Shown: positions 43,586 to 54,130 of the stretch, piece after piece | Layout of the letters: the number at the start of each line of letters is the position of its first letter | Position numbering within the stretch: position 1 is the stretch's first letter | Assembly (NCBI GenBank): GCA_015832175.1 | Contig: WJXW01000008.1 | Coordinates: 806,001 to 870,000, forward strand | Length of the DNA: 64,000 bases | Direction of reading: 5' to 3' | Origin: Paraphaeosphaeria minitans | Taxonomy: Eukaryota; Ascomycota; Dothideomycetes; Pleosporales; Didymosphaeriaceae | Translations under genes and position numbers: made by a program | Notes under the pieces: model-generated | Database searches by the model: none | What the model was told of the DNA's origin: nothing | What the model saw: only the letters and a program-made list of their open reading frames with translations

Positions 43586-45968
43586 ATGTCAGTTAACGAT
43601 TCGGACTATGACTCCGAGATTGCCGCAGATGTTGCCAACGAAAGCCCCTACCAGCTTAAACCTAAAGATTACGATGTAGATGGCATCAAGAGAATCACCA
43701 AACAATGGCAGAGATATTGTATCAACGTCAGTTCCCTGAATGGCACAGAGCCTTTCAAAACAGCACCAGATGTCAAGCTTATACGTGGGTTTTTGAAGTG
43801 GAGAGTCAAGAAAGGAAAGGCTAGGTTGGACGAGAGGATAACCGTCAGTACCCTAAGTAAAGAGTTCGAGCAGCTGCAACGAGCTGTGAAATTCAAGATT
43901 GATCATACCTATCACGCTGGAGAGAAGCATGATATAGCCCAGGTATGTTATTCGCGCTGAGTGGCATCGCTTTTCTAACTTGTTTAGTACATCAAAGAGT
44001 TATCCTTCACCCACGGAGCATCGACGAAGAAACGAACCAAAACCGTCGCTCTATACAGGGACATTGAAGATTGCATTCACTATGGATACTGCTGTGACGA
44101 GAAAGGATATAGTCATCCGCGCATCCTGCTACAATTGGTGTTCTTCTTCATATTGAGTGCGTACACCGGTCTGCGTCCCGGAGAGATAGTTGAATCTTCC
44201 TCGCATCGGAACAAGAACGAAGGCATACTGTATAAAGATGTCACGTTATTTTTAAACAGAAGGGAAAATGCGGCCCCCAGATATATGATAAGGGTGCGCG
44301 TGAGGAACCGAAAATTTCGAAGGGGTAACGAAGGTTTGCAGTAAGCATGTCTTTCGAGCTAGATCATAGCATGTGCTTACGTACTACAGGCAGTCGATCG
44401 ATCTGCACGAGGAGACAGAACCTGAGTATATACACGCCTGCCCTGTAAGACTGTTTCTCAGCTTCGCTATGGCCGATGAAGCGTTCGAACCTTGGTTTAC
44501 CTGGGAGGAGATTGACCGTAGGACGCTTAGCCCCTCAGCAGCATCCAGATGTTATCCTATTCGCAAGCAGGTGCAGGATATTCCGGTTATCCGTGCTGCA
44601 TGTGGTACGGCTATCCATCCTACGCGGATACTTAGTGCGTCTGCTCTACACCACTTACTTGTAGAGTTTGGTCAAAGGTGTGGATATAAACTACCACTAA
44701 CATGCTACTCGTTCCGAAGAGGATTTGCAAATGGGATACAGGGTAAGTTGCCGTTTCACATGCTTCGGAATTGCTTTCGAGTAACATCATGGATAGGAAA
44801 AGCATCAGCCCCCCGATTGCGTCAACTTATGGGTCATACAAATGACGGAACGATTCAATCCTACCTATCAGAAGACGTTGGGATTGATGCACAGAACGCT
44901 GTTAGAAATCTTCCACAGGACCATGCACGGTTAGATTTCACAATCAGTATCGCTTTCAGCAGAGATGTTGGGGCTCCGACTCCGTCATCTAACATGCTGG
45001 GTCAAGTTCCCCTCACCATTCCCAAAGAGCGATTAGATGCCCTCTCCATCGCATTCCCTAAGCGAAGTCGCCAATCTCTCCGGAATCTTATCCGAAAGTC
45101 GAACTACCAGAATCATAGACAACGTTATTTCTCGGATATCGAGGCTGGTAGAGTCCATCCACCGAATGGCGAGGCACAAGTTGCCGAGCTTCTTGATGGA
45201 GTCGACGAGGCTCATCCACACGAGATCCAGTCAAACAAAGATGCTATTCAGCTTGAGTCAAGGCGTCTTCGACCTTCGTCTTCAGAGCTTTTCAAGATCA
45301 TTCTGAAGTTCGACACATACCGAAGGGCCGTGATCGAGTCGTTCTTCCCCATATCTACAGGAGTAGATGCAGCGCCGACCTCGCTCAGCCTCGCCCAAGC
45401 CGTTGCTCCTCTGATCGAGCTGGCTCGACCAGTCAGCTTCAGGCCCAAGTTCCCCTGTTTGAGCATGGCACATGGCAGAAAATGTGCTTATTGTGTCTCA
45501 GCTTCCGACGCAGAACTTAAATCGGATCCAACCAAGACTCGGCGACGTTATCATGTGGTCAATGACTATTTGGAATACGCAAGGAAGCATACTAAGAAGA
45601 ACCACTTCATCTGTCATGACTGTTTCGATCATGTTCCCGACCGAGAGTTTCATACCCACGATCAGCTTCATCGCCAAGAGTCTGTCCTGTACTGTGGCAT
45701 CTTGATATGGCGACATCTTCTCGTTCGTCCTGGCCGATGTCCTTTCTGTATCAAACCGAGTTTTAGCCAAAGTTTTGATCGGTGGTATTGTGCCAAGCAG
45801 CTCGCGAGCCACATCAAGAGTCACATCGAAAAAGTCAAAGGGGAAAGCGTTCCATGCCCGCATTGGGGATGTAATGGGCTGCCTTTAAGCGCCGACTTGC
45901 TCACAAAACATATTCAGGTCACGCATGGCATACAGCTTGGAGCAAAGGCCGAAGATAGCACAGCTTAG
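43586..45968 (+). CDS. DUF3435 tyrosine recombinase (Starship captain)
   Basis: Four exons (43586-43942, 43988-44340, 44390-44742, 44797-45968) with introns of 45, 49 and 54 nt give 744 residues. The catalytic core shows Arg182 in AYTGLRPGEI, an Arg pair at 346-347 in CYSFRRGFAN, His368 in RQLMGHTND and the nucleophile candidate Tyr377 in IQSYLSEDV: the R...xxR-H-Y set of tyrosine recombinases. The C-terminal third has Cys/His clusters (CAYC; CHDCFDHVPDREFHTHDQLH; a C2H2-like CPHWGCNGLPLSADLLTKH), matching DUF3435 proteins that end in zinc fingers. Such captains catalyse excision and integration of Starships. The last intron is in frame without a stop; removal restores NGIQGKASAPRLRQLMGH. The ATG at 43586 was preferred over an in-frame one at 43490 with an unlikely hydrophobic leader. 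No lesion is visible. Confidence 0.85.
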
Positions 45969-46731
45969 ATATGATCGGACCGTTCAAAATTCCAGTGAAA
46001 CTTTACATCATCCCTAACTAGTATAATTGCTTCGAGAAATGCCATTCTTTTGAATTGCTATGTTTAGTGTCGACAATATCCGCAGAGTATGGCACGTGCG
46101 GAGGTGTTGACCAATTGGTCATTGCTCAGGCACTGGTCATCAGGCACTGACGCCATCATGGCTTGAAGTCCGCTGTGGCTTGAAGCGTCTTGGAATGAGG
46201 TCGTATGGGTGCAATGAGGCTGAGCATGCGGCGTGCGCCTGGCATCCATACTCTGCGAGGAACAAGCGGCCTGAACTGGGTTTTCAAAATTGGGCATCCC
46301 AGCTCGGAATGTAGAGCTTTAGCGCACTGGGTTTCAATTTTTGCTTTCTAAAAGTGAGGCTTCGGGTAACCTAAAGGCTGTCAAGTTTTACATTGCTAGA
46401 ACGAAAGTCAGATTTCCAAATTGAATACCATTCGCAACACATTACTTATTGTGGCGATTGAGCGCAGCACGAGCCGTAAGACGGGTTAGCGTTCCGCAAT
46501 GACCTCCCGGCTCGTTCTAGGTTACAAACGAGATTAGGAATTCCACCTTTCGCAATTCGATTTTCCGTTCTTAAACCAGGAACAAAATCTCGCTAGTCCA
46601 ACTCTTAGAAGTGACCCTTCATTTCTTAAGACGTCGCAACAATGCTATTCTACCTCAACTATAAATGACCTATGATCAGGCTACGCTAGCTCTACCACAC
46701 CTAAACAACAACACTCCATCAACTCAACACA
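45969..46731. other. Spacer holding repeat copy A and the SSP promoter
   Basis: The left 500 bp contain repeat copy A. The right part ends in CAACA-type leader sequence (TAAACAACAACACTCC) before the secreted-protein ATG, typical of fungal 5' leaders. Confidence 0.5.
46091..46497 (+). repeat. Diverged direct repeat, copy A
   Basis: About 400 bp with clear similarity to 47551-47953 in the same order and orientation: CATTGCTCAG, GGCACTGACGC, AATGAGGCTGAGCATGCGGCG, a central AAATT/AAATC block, AAAGTGAG, GAAAGTC and GAGCGCAG...ACGAGCCGTAA...TTAGCGT.CCGC. Most differences look like transitions. It lies upstream of the small secreted protein gene. Confidence 0.75.
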
Positions 46732-47108
46732 ATGCTTCTAAGCAGCCTATTGGCATTTAGTATGACCGTCATGGCTTCCCCTCATCCCCAGTGGGGGTCA
46801 TGGGGCAATGAGCCTTGCGTGGTATGTGAAATCATCTCTCTCGCCCTTCCACATCAAACCTGACTGGACAGCCACTCGACTCTGGGATCATCAATAACCG
46901 CGGATACAAACGTATCATAGCAACCTGCATCGAGCAGCCACAATTGGACTTTAGTAAGCTCCTGCCGTGGACTTTGTGCGCCATCGTGAAGGACGAAACA
47001 GGGCATGCGACCAGAACCTGTGACCTTGATGACGACCTCGGACATCTAGAGGATGTCTGTGTCAAAAATGGCTGCATGGATAAGACTCCAGAATCCTGGC
47101 AGCAATAG
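46732..47108 (+). CDS. Small secreted cysteine-rich protein (effector-like)
   Basis: Two exons (46732-46821, 46872-47108) with a 50-nt GTATGT...ACAG intron give 108 residues. The first 15 residues (MLLSSLLAFSMTVMA) form a signal peptide, followed by a mature chain with six cysteines, one in exon 1 (NEPCV) and five in exon 2 (ATCIE, TLCAI, RTCDL, DVCVK, NGCMD). An even number of Cys in a secreted chain of about 90 residues is typical of apoplastic effectors and other disulfide-bonded secreted proteins. No transmembrane helix or GPI signal. I do not recognise a family, so function is unknown; the effector idea rests on size, secretion and Cys content. It lies between two copies of a 400-bp direct repeat in the transposon-like region. 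Confidence 0.7.
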
Positions 47109-47390
47109 ATGGCCCAATTAATCCGTACGGTCTTGAAAGCTTTTGCAAACTCATCGAATCCATGGTAAGACCTTTGTCTGATCAGAGGATTATCATGGTC
47201 ATCTCTAGAAACGGGCTATGAGAACACTCATCCTCACTGGAAGCAGTCGCTAGTAGTGTCGGTATCTCTGAGTCCATTGGAGAACTCAGCTCTATGCCAG
47301 GGAGCGGATAGCTAAGGTCAACTAAAATAAATTGAATAACGTTATATCGAAATGTTGAGAAACTTTTTTTGTCGTAAGAAGTAAGCTGTC

Positions 47391-47526
47391 TAACGTCCGG
47401 CATTGCGTAGCGAATTGCACGGTGTGCCGATACTAACCAATTAGCTTATAATAACTACGGGATTCCCGCGAGCTAATTGGGTGGCCTCGGCACACCATGC
47501 GATTCGCTACGCAGTGCGGCACGTTA
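47391..47526. mobile_element. Fold-back MITE with 56-bp terminal inverted repeats
   Basis: The left arm 47391-47446 and right arm 47471-47526 are inverted copies, 47 of 56 positions pairing, with a 24-bp centre. Several mismatches are C/T or A/G transitions. Both ends read TAACGT/ACGTTA, so the outer TA could be a Tc1/mariner-type TA target duplication. It encodes no protein; a non-autonomous element is the natural reading. Confidence 0.75.
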
Positions 47527-47550
47527 GTAGGTGAAGTTCGCACTTGATGG

Positions 47551-47953
47551 CACATGTTGGATGCCAGTTGGTTGTTGCTCAGCGCCTGCACACGAGGCAC
47601 TGACGCACTATGATGAGTAGAATGAGGCTGAGCATGCGGCGCCTAGCGTGATCTCGATGAACCTCGGCAGCCGCGGCCCGGGACGAAGAGGCCCGATTCG
47701 GATTCTCGAAATCGTAATTCCAGTATTTATAATTGGACATTCGCAGATCGATATGGCGCGCGGAACTGCAGATTCTCCTTTCCAAAGTGAGAACTCGAGA
47801 TAACTTGATCAGTACACAATTCTTGCGATTTGAAAGTCGGAGTTCTAATGTCGGGGAGTACGACAGTGCTGGAATGATTTGAGAAAAGGCAATTAGAAAT
47901 GGCTTACTGAGCGCAGCCGCACGAGCCGTAATGCTTAGCGGTTTAGCGTACCG
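47551..47953 (+). repeat. Diverged direct repeat, copy B
   Basis: Second copy of the repeat at 46091-46497, in direct orientation, starting 1.46 kb downstream. The shared end block GAGCGCAGCCGCACGAGCCGTAA is the best preserved part. With copy A it brackets the secreted-protein gene. Confidence 0.75.
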
Positions 47954-48639
47954 CGGTTGCTGAGTCAATTCAGCTGCTGGCAACTCCAGGCTTCAAGCTC
48001 CCGGATCCGACCAACACTGTTCGCGATCACCACTGTTCAGTATCGCAATGAAGGCCCCGCCTTAGGCATGATACACTTCCATGTCTCCCTTACCTACTAC
48101 TCTGAAGGTTCATACAACACTACCGTCAAGCTTCATAGACGCGCCTCCAACGCCTCCGCCAACGGACGAGAAAACCTTTACTCAGGCTCCTCGAGTCATC
48201 GCGCTCTTCGAAGACATCTAAGCCGGGAGACGCATCGAGCAAAGCTCGTGGACTGAATTTTAACTTGCCCTAGGAGAGTACGACGAAATAAAGCTTCGAC
48301 TTAGGCGAGACGAGCCGCTGTTTGGATACGTTAAAGACAAGATACGATACGTGGGCCTAGAGAATAGTAGAAACAGCAGCTAACAGTAACAGATATGATT
48401 ACTGCGGAGAAAGCCGTCGGCTTGTCGTTCAGATGCCGACTGGGGTACATGAGCCCTTCATTGATGGCGTTAAAGATGCGATTCAAAATCAATTGAAAAC
48501 GAGTCGCGACGGATCAGACAGGACAGCTCTTTGCGTAAAGAGTGCGGGTAACGCGATCTTCTGCGACATACTTCCCAGGATTGGTATCAAGCACGGAGCC
48601 AAAATACGAACTGGGCGCTTCTTTCTGGCACAATGCCCT

Positions 48640-50305
48640 GGCATTACCACAGAAGTCGCTTATTCGCAGAAAAGGAACAGGGTAATAGCGTTGCAAACCG
48701 AAGTTTCGAGGAGGGGACAGCCCCTTCGCAGAGCGCAACGCCTCTGAAGCATCATATTTTCGGCTCTCAGATTTCAGCTGCTTGCCGAAAGGGAACGTTG
48801 GAATCGGTTCGCTGAGGGAGCGCCTGAGTAAACTCCTCTTTGAGCACGTCAAGCAAGAGCTCCCAAAACTGCACAGCGATCTTATTAAAGCGCTCAATGA
48901 CTCAAGACAGCAGCTCGACATCCTGGGGAATTGTCGTTCATCTCCAGCTAACTGTAGGGAATACTTAGTGCAACTCAGCATCCACTTCCACAAAGTGTGC
49001 AGTGCGGTGGTAGAAGGACGGTATGGAGGAATCTACTTCAAATACGACTCAGCCACTAGTTCACACCGCAATCGCCTTGCGCTGTTCGTCGTTTACGAGC
49101 TATGGTTCAAAGGTTGAATGCCAACTTTTCCGAGGAACTTCGAAAATCCGGGCACACGTACTTCATAGAGAGGACCGGTTATGTCATAACTTCCGAGATC
49201 GATGGACACATGCCGATACCGAGCCCGAATCCAACGAAACCTGTCAAGCTGTCACGCAACGAGTCTCTTCGGTGGGTAGTCAAAGCTATAATTCGAAATC
49301 GAGGAAGGGAACTGCAAGGGAACTTCAATCCTCTCATCATTAGAGAGCTTTTTTGGGAGCAGTCGGCTAGATAATGGCATGCTCCCTCTAGTCACGACCG
49401 GATACGAACAATGTCCGGTGGACGCCAAGGCCAACGCCGTGAAAGAGCGTGTATTGGTCAGCATGTGCGCAGCGCGCGAGTTGTACATGATCGCCCAAAG
49501 TACAGCCTTTTGGCGGCGTGGTTCCCCATGAGGCAAAGGGGGGTCATTGACCATGCGCACGTAATAAACCGACGCCCTGGGCCGACCATATCGAGGATGT
49601 AGTGGACGTTTGTCGGCGGTTCCTTCACGAGCTACTTCAAGACCTGTGTCCTAAGGATGTCCAATCTCGTCTTTCATCAGCGCATATAGAGGACGCTGTC
49701 AGGGCGAGGTCTACGGCAGCTGTAAAAGAGCTCGAGCAACTCTTGGTTGACCTTAGGGAACATCCCATCAAATTTAACCATTACTACACCGAAACCATCG
49801 AGAAATGTCGGATGAAAAGAGAAAGCCAATCTCTTGCTACATGTGTGGAGAACGCAACGATCCACACTCCGCTTCTTAGTTGCCAGTCGACTCACAGCTC
49901 TGCTAGAATCGACATTGACCGTCTTTCTAGAGAGTTCGGGCAAAGTCAAAACCCTGATATGGATGTTTATGTTGTGAGATTGCTCTAGACGGATTCATTG
50001 CAATTCACAAGGTTCGTTCTAGGCTATCACTACACTGAATGACGCTGATTTACGTCTGTACAGGTTTTCCAGAAAGTCTGCATGCAAATATCACCATACA
50101 GGTCGTCGAGAGACACATTATTCGAGACCTTGAGAGTGTTTTCTCGCCTGTAACAGTGAGCAGATGGTCGGAATCTGATACGAGCGACCTCGCTTCGGAA
50201 CCTGCAACGGTCATGATACAGAGAGCGTTCTTGGAGGACCGAATTTTGAAGCTTGACATCGGCCACGATATTCTCCGCAGGGTAATGAAGAGCACTGTAT
50301 GCTAG
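48640..50305 (+). pseudogene. Decayed dynamin-like GTPase gene (stalk and GED only)
   Basis: Fragments in different frames line up with fungal dynamin/Mx-type proteins in order. NRSFEEG (about 48690) and AERNASEASYF precede VGIGSLRERLSKLLFEHVK and LPKLHSDLIKAL (48795-48890). MVQRLNANFSEELRKSGH (from 49102) leads to NFNPLIIRELFWEQSAR, then a TAA stop at 49373. VDVCRRFLHELLQDLCPKDV and HPIKFNHYYTETIEKCRMKR (49602-49830) follow, then a GED-like ITIQVVERHIIRDLESVF to AFLEDRILKLDIGHDILRRV (50090-50285). At least two frame changes, a stop and a roughly 200-bp non-matching insert break it, and no GTPase domain with a P-loop was found upstream. Functional relatives drive membrane remodelling; this copy cannot make that protein. 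Confidence 0.7.
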
Positions 50306-50645
50306 CAGATTTATCGTGGGAGAAGTTTTTCAGGGTGAGAAAAAGTTACAACAGCAACACCGGATGTCAAGAGCCACGGGAAGCGCATACTATCAGTGAA
50401 TGATCTGTAACTTGCAACTCATAAATATCTATCCAAACAACGCTAGCGGACACCGCACAAAATAATGGAATTTGAGATTTTTAGATACATAGCACCATAT
50501 GAGTCCTTTGTTCTGAGCAACCTGAATCTTTCTGTCTGATCGCTCGAGCTTAGCGACCAGGTATGCCTCGACTTTAAGGGCGGTGCTCTATCTCCCTGGT
50601 CTCGAGTTCCAGCTCTATCATTGTTGTCGCGACCTTGACCCTATC
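50306..50645. other. Short spacer
   Basis: Between the decayed dynamin-like gene and the convergent minus-strand gene. Nothing recognised. Confidence 0.4.
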
Positions 50646-51988
50646 CTAACTCTGTACGCCACTCAATGATACCTTGGATACTCTCTTTGGTCTCGGTCGT
50701 GGTTCTGAGATCAACTGCAGGTGAAGCGAGTCGTACTCTGTGAAGGCTTCGTCGAGATCAGAACAGCTTTGTCTAATCAAGTTATTGCCCGGGAAAATGT
50801 CTGGAAGTTGAAGGACCCTGTCAAAGTTCTTTCGCAGTGTTTCCAGGGGTTTAGGCATTATTCGAGAAAAGGCGTCCTCCTTAGTATGGTGTAGCTTCCA
50901 AGATCGTGAGAAGTTGAGCAAGTGTTCCACATCGCCGGGACACGTTGCGATCAAAACCTGGTGCAGCGTCTCGAGTGCTTCGGAGATATTCGATTGCAGT
51001 CCCTTCACATGATCATTGATGTTGACAAAGTTCTTGTCAAGGCGTTGTGTTTTGGCAGGGTCCTTAACCACGTTACTCGATCGGAGCGTACGTTTTCGCG
51101 GGACTCTGTCGGCCTCTTTGTCTTCATGTGATCGCCCCCGTTTCCTCCCTTGACCATAGAGCTTGGTCGAAGTTGGTGTGGTGGCCGCGACGCCATTGGT
51201 GCCAAGGTCTGACGTCAACGATGTTTTTGAAGAATGTGTCTCGAAGGAGCTGTCGATAGTGTTCTGAGAGACTGCCTCATAATCTCTGGCCCCGCTGACC
51301 AAAACAACGACCGATGGTCCATAGAGATCCTTCAAGCATGCGGATTGAACAAGATTGGATAGTTCCCGATCTTGGTCAGAATTTCCTGCTTGCTCAATCA
51401 CCCTTGACTCGAATTCAGATTGGAGATCCTTCGCTGAGAAGTCCGATGTGATAGCGGTTGCCGTGAGTGATAGCTCAATGATGTCATTTGCTGGATCCAG
51501 CACGCTGTTGCCAACGTCATTACGCTCCTCCCCATTGATCTTCTCAGTCAGTCGTAAATCTTCTTCAGGTGACTCCTGAGGGTCGCTAAAGTCATGTATG
51601 ACTTTGTCTACCCTATTACCACCATCGACTATGGTCTCCAGTGTCTGTGTGTTGCAAGGTCTTGCAAGATCGGAGTCGGGGTCAGTGAAAAGAGTTGAAC
51701 ATGAGAACCAAGGACTTTTCTCCAGATTTTCTTCCGGTAGTCCTATTTCGTGGTAGTAAAATCCTTCAAGAACGCCCATATCGAAATTCTCGAAGAAATA
51801 CTTGACGGGGTACTATCAGTGGCGGCTGATCGAATTTGACGACCGTGACTTACCTCAATTTGATCCGCATACAATGCAAGGTCCGTGAGATTTGGTCCAG
51901 AATGTGTTTGATCTTCGTGATACATTGCGCTGTGAGGAGTGACTTCGGTCATTATTGGGAGCGCCTTCGAGAGATGTCCATGTTGCAT
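50646..51988 (-). CDS. Hypothetical nuclear-type protein, 433 residues
   Basis: Two exons (51854-51988, 50646-51812) with a short 41-nt intron (GTAAGT...GATAG). The join restores ADQIE-YPVKYFFENFDMGVLEGFYYHE in frame. Residues 60-290 are acidic and Ser/Thr-rich and probably disordered. A basic cluster (KLYGQGRKRGRSHEDKEAD, VPRKRTLRSS) looks like a bipartite nuclear signal. A helical C-terminal third follows (NINDHVKGLQSNISEALETL, ETLRKNFDRVLQLPDIFPG). No known domain. A second ATG at 51952 is an alternative start. Cargo of the transposon-like region by position. Confidence 0.6.
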
Positions 51989-52736
51989 ACCCTCCTGCTA
52001 CTGATATACTTCAGAACTAAGCGCTATCGATCTGAAAGACCCCGCCGACTGAAACTGCTGCTCAGGTTCCTCCTTCTTCATTCAGATATATCATGCATAT
52101 GGGCTGTCTGTGACGACTGGCTACTGCAGCCAAGAGGGTGCTGAGGAAGGCGCGGTGCCTCGAGACTCCGTGGGGACCGAAATGATTGGATATTAGCAAG
52201 CTGTGAGCAGAGAGCGGTGGGGATAGAAGTTATTTATGCATCTAAGAACCCCGTGGGCTACGTAGTCCGGCGTCTCGCGGATCGGTTGCATTGGTGGATC
52301 AGTAGGTTTGCCACAGTGTCACGTACCAACGAGACTTTGATGCACCCGGGCACCAGCTCTAAGTGAATGATTGGATCTGATCACTTTGCATCTGAGCCTA
52401 TATCGTAAGCTGGGGCTGAGTGTGAGAAGAGTGCAGGCTACTTTGATGAAGGCGCTTCTTCAGGCATAATGTTTCGATAGCGGACTTTGAAGCCGCGTTG
52501 GCACTGCCACATCGTCCCCTGGGACGAGAAAAATATAGCAGGGAGGGGAATGTGACTTCGAGTCTTTCGTGGTGATTCGCCCAGCATGGGCTACGTGTCC
52601 GTTCTCGTCTGAAAGGAACAACCCCAAAGCGCTTGCTCGTGAATAAGACTGGGCTCTCATCGCACCACAAAGACATATAGTTGCCAGAGAACCTAAGCAA
52701 TCGTTCCACAAAGTCCTTTCGAATTTTTTCACGGAC
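51989..52736. other. Spacer, no gene supported
   Basis: Overlapping minus-strand frames at 52.4-52.8 kb show no domain and no consistent splice structure. The stretch is otherwise featureless. Confidence 0.4.
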
Positions 52737-53115
52737 ATGTCGGCTCTACCCATTACGATTGGGCTTGTCACTGACACGGTCAGTAGTTATGTTCTTGGGT
52801 AGGAAACATTAAGTTGATGACGCTCAGGACCTCACTTTCGATATAGCAGATGCCATTCGAAGACGTGACACCGAATCCAAGCTCACTGCCACCGACCAGC
52901 TTGAAGAGATCGTCATTTACATTGAAGCTTCCAAGGATGAGCTCCGACGTTCAAAACCCGATCATCTTGAGGAGATTGTCATTTGGATCGACCCCTTCTT
53001 GTCGGAAGAGCTTCAAACCACGACGAAGTCTGTAAACGGCCGTTCTGAGGCTGGCTTCAATCGCCAGCGGGGTTGGACATGGATACAGCTTGATGTGGAA
53101 ATTGCAAAATCGTGA
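52737..53115 (+). CDS. Small hypothetical protein, possible remnant of an NLR N-terminus
   Basis: Two exons (52737-52778, 52828-53115) with a 49-nt GTCAGT...CTCAG intron give 109 residues. It begins MSALPITIGLVTDT and continues DLTFDIADAIRRRD, the hydrophobic-then-helical style seen at the start of fungal NLR-type proteins. Inside is an imperfect internal repeat, LEEIVIYIEASKDELRRSK then LEEIVIWIDPFLSEEL. The frame ends DVEIAKS-stop, with no downstream NACHT or NB-ARC domain, so it is either a small gene or what remains of a larger one. Confidence is limited by the short length. Confidence 0.35.
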
Positions 53116-53420
53116 GAGATTTCACAAAATCAACGCCTTACAAACCAATTTTCGAGCAAATTTTTCGATCAGTCGGACCTATGTATCATACGACCTCACC
53201 AAGTGTTACGGATCGTCTGCTCTTGCAAGGTTGCACAATACATAAACGGGGAATGCATGTCACTCATACATCAAGTCCAAAGTCTTTGAGCGTTTCGACG
53301 TAATCTGCCACTCCGTTTCTCGTGCAATAAGCGATCAATCTCCGATTTGCAACTTCTGTAAACTTAAATCTCCGACTCGGATCTTCTGCCTACGGCACAC
53401 AAAATGTTTCCATCAAAACC

Positions 53421-53882
53421 TCAATACATTTCGCTGTCTTCGTGATCCTCGTCAATGCCTTCCCTTACAGCTTCTATCTTGAATTTGACCACTAATTTGC
53501 CACATTTTTCCGCTTCTACATGATTTTTGAGGCATAGATCAACGATCTCCATAAGCTCCTCTTTAGAGCTATCATAAATAGCGTCTTGTCCACACTTTAT
53601 GGTCTCCTCGATGACAAAGCTCGAGCATTTTAGCTGGATAGTTGATCCTGTGAGACCTTCTTTCTTTTTAAATGGCACTTCGTCGACGAGTTCGCTTAAA
53701 TATTTCTCTAGGAGGTGACCCTTCGGATGCCAGCTCTTGGCTCGATAGATTGGCGTCCGTGAGAAAATCACCCTGTGAACAAAGAGGATCCTGTCTTTGA
53801 AATACGTGGCAGAAGCGGCGACATTCGCCTGGTTCTGTTGTCGTGCTTCAACGTTGCTGTAGCGACCTATTGCCGATTCCAT
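53421..53882 (-). CDS. Hypothetical protein, 153 residues
   Basis: Uninterrupted frame from an ATG at 53882. The composition is that of a soluble mixed alpha/beta protein: TYFKDRILFVHRVIFSRTP, HLLEKYLSELVDEVPFKKKE, TIQLKCSSFVIEETIKCGQD and an acidic end (DEDHEDSEMY). No signal peptide, membrane helix or known motif. It may be one exon of a longer gene. Lineage-restricted by impression only. Confidence 0.45.
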   Translation of the reverse strand: MESAIGRYSNVEARQQNQANVAASATYFKDRILFVHRVIFSRTPIYRAKSWHPKGHLLEKYLSELVDEVPFKKKEGLTGSTIQLKCSSFVIEETIKCGQDAIYDSSKEELMEIVDLCLKNHVEAEKCGKLVVKFKIEAVREGIDEDHEDSEMY

Positions 53883-54130
53883 TGCTGGTATTGATAAAGT
53901 GAAGAGTTGATTGAGTTCTCCAACGCCCCATTTGTCACGCGCGGCGCTATATCTCTGTAGCGGGTTGACATCTGCTTTTTAATCCCAGATGTACTCGGTG
54001 TCTCTTGATGTTTCTTCTTCTTGATTTTGGTCTATCGGGCCTGCGTGAGATCCTCCTGAAAAATGAGCTGCCTTATAGTTTGAGTGATGCTAAGCTTGTT
54101 AGACTTAGTTAAGAGTGGCTGAAAAAGGTC

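Larger units (their letters stand above)
47109..48639. other. Repeat-rich spacer
   Basis: Contains the fold-back element (47391-47526) and repeat copy B (47551-47953). An open frame at 48433-48747 (starting MPTGVHEPFIDGVKDAI) may be a remnant of another gene but has no recognisable domain and runs into the decayed dynamin gene. Confidence 0.5.

Noticed and set aside
48433..48747. 104-codon frame starting MPTGVHEPFIDGVKD
   Set aside because: Could be a gene remnant, but no domain is recognised and it overlaps the start of the decayed dynamin-like region; not called as a gene.
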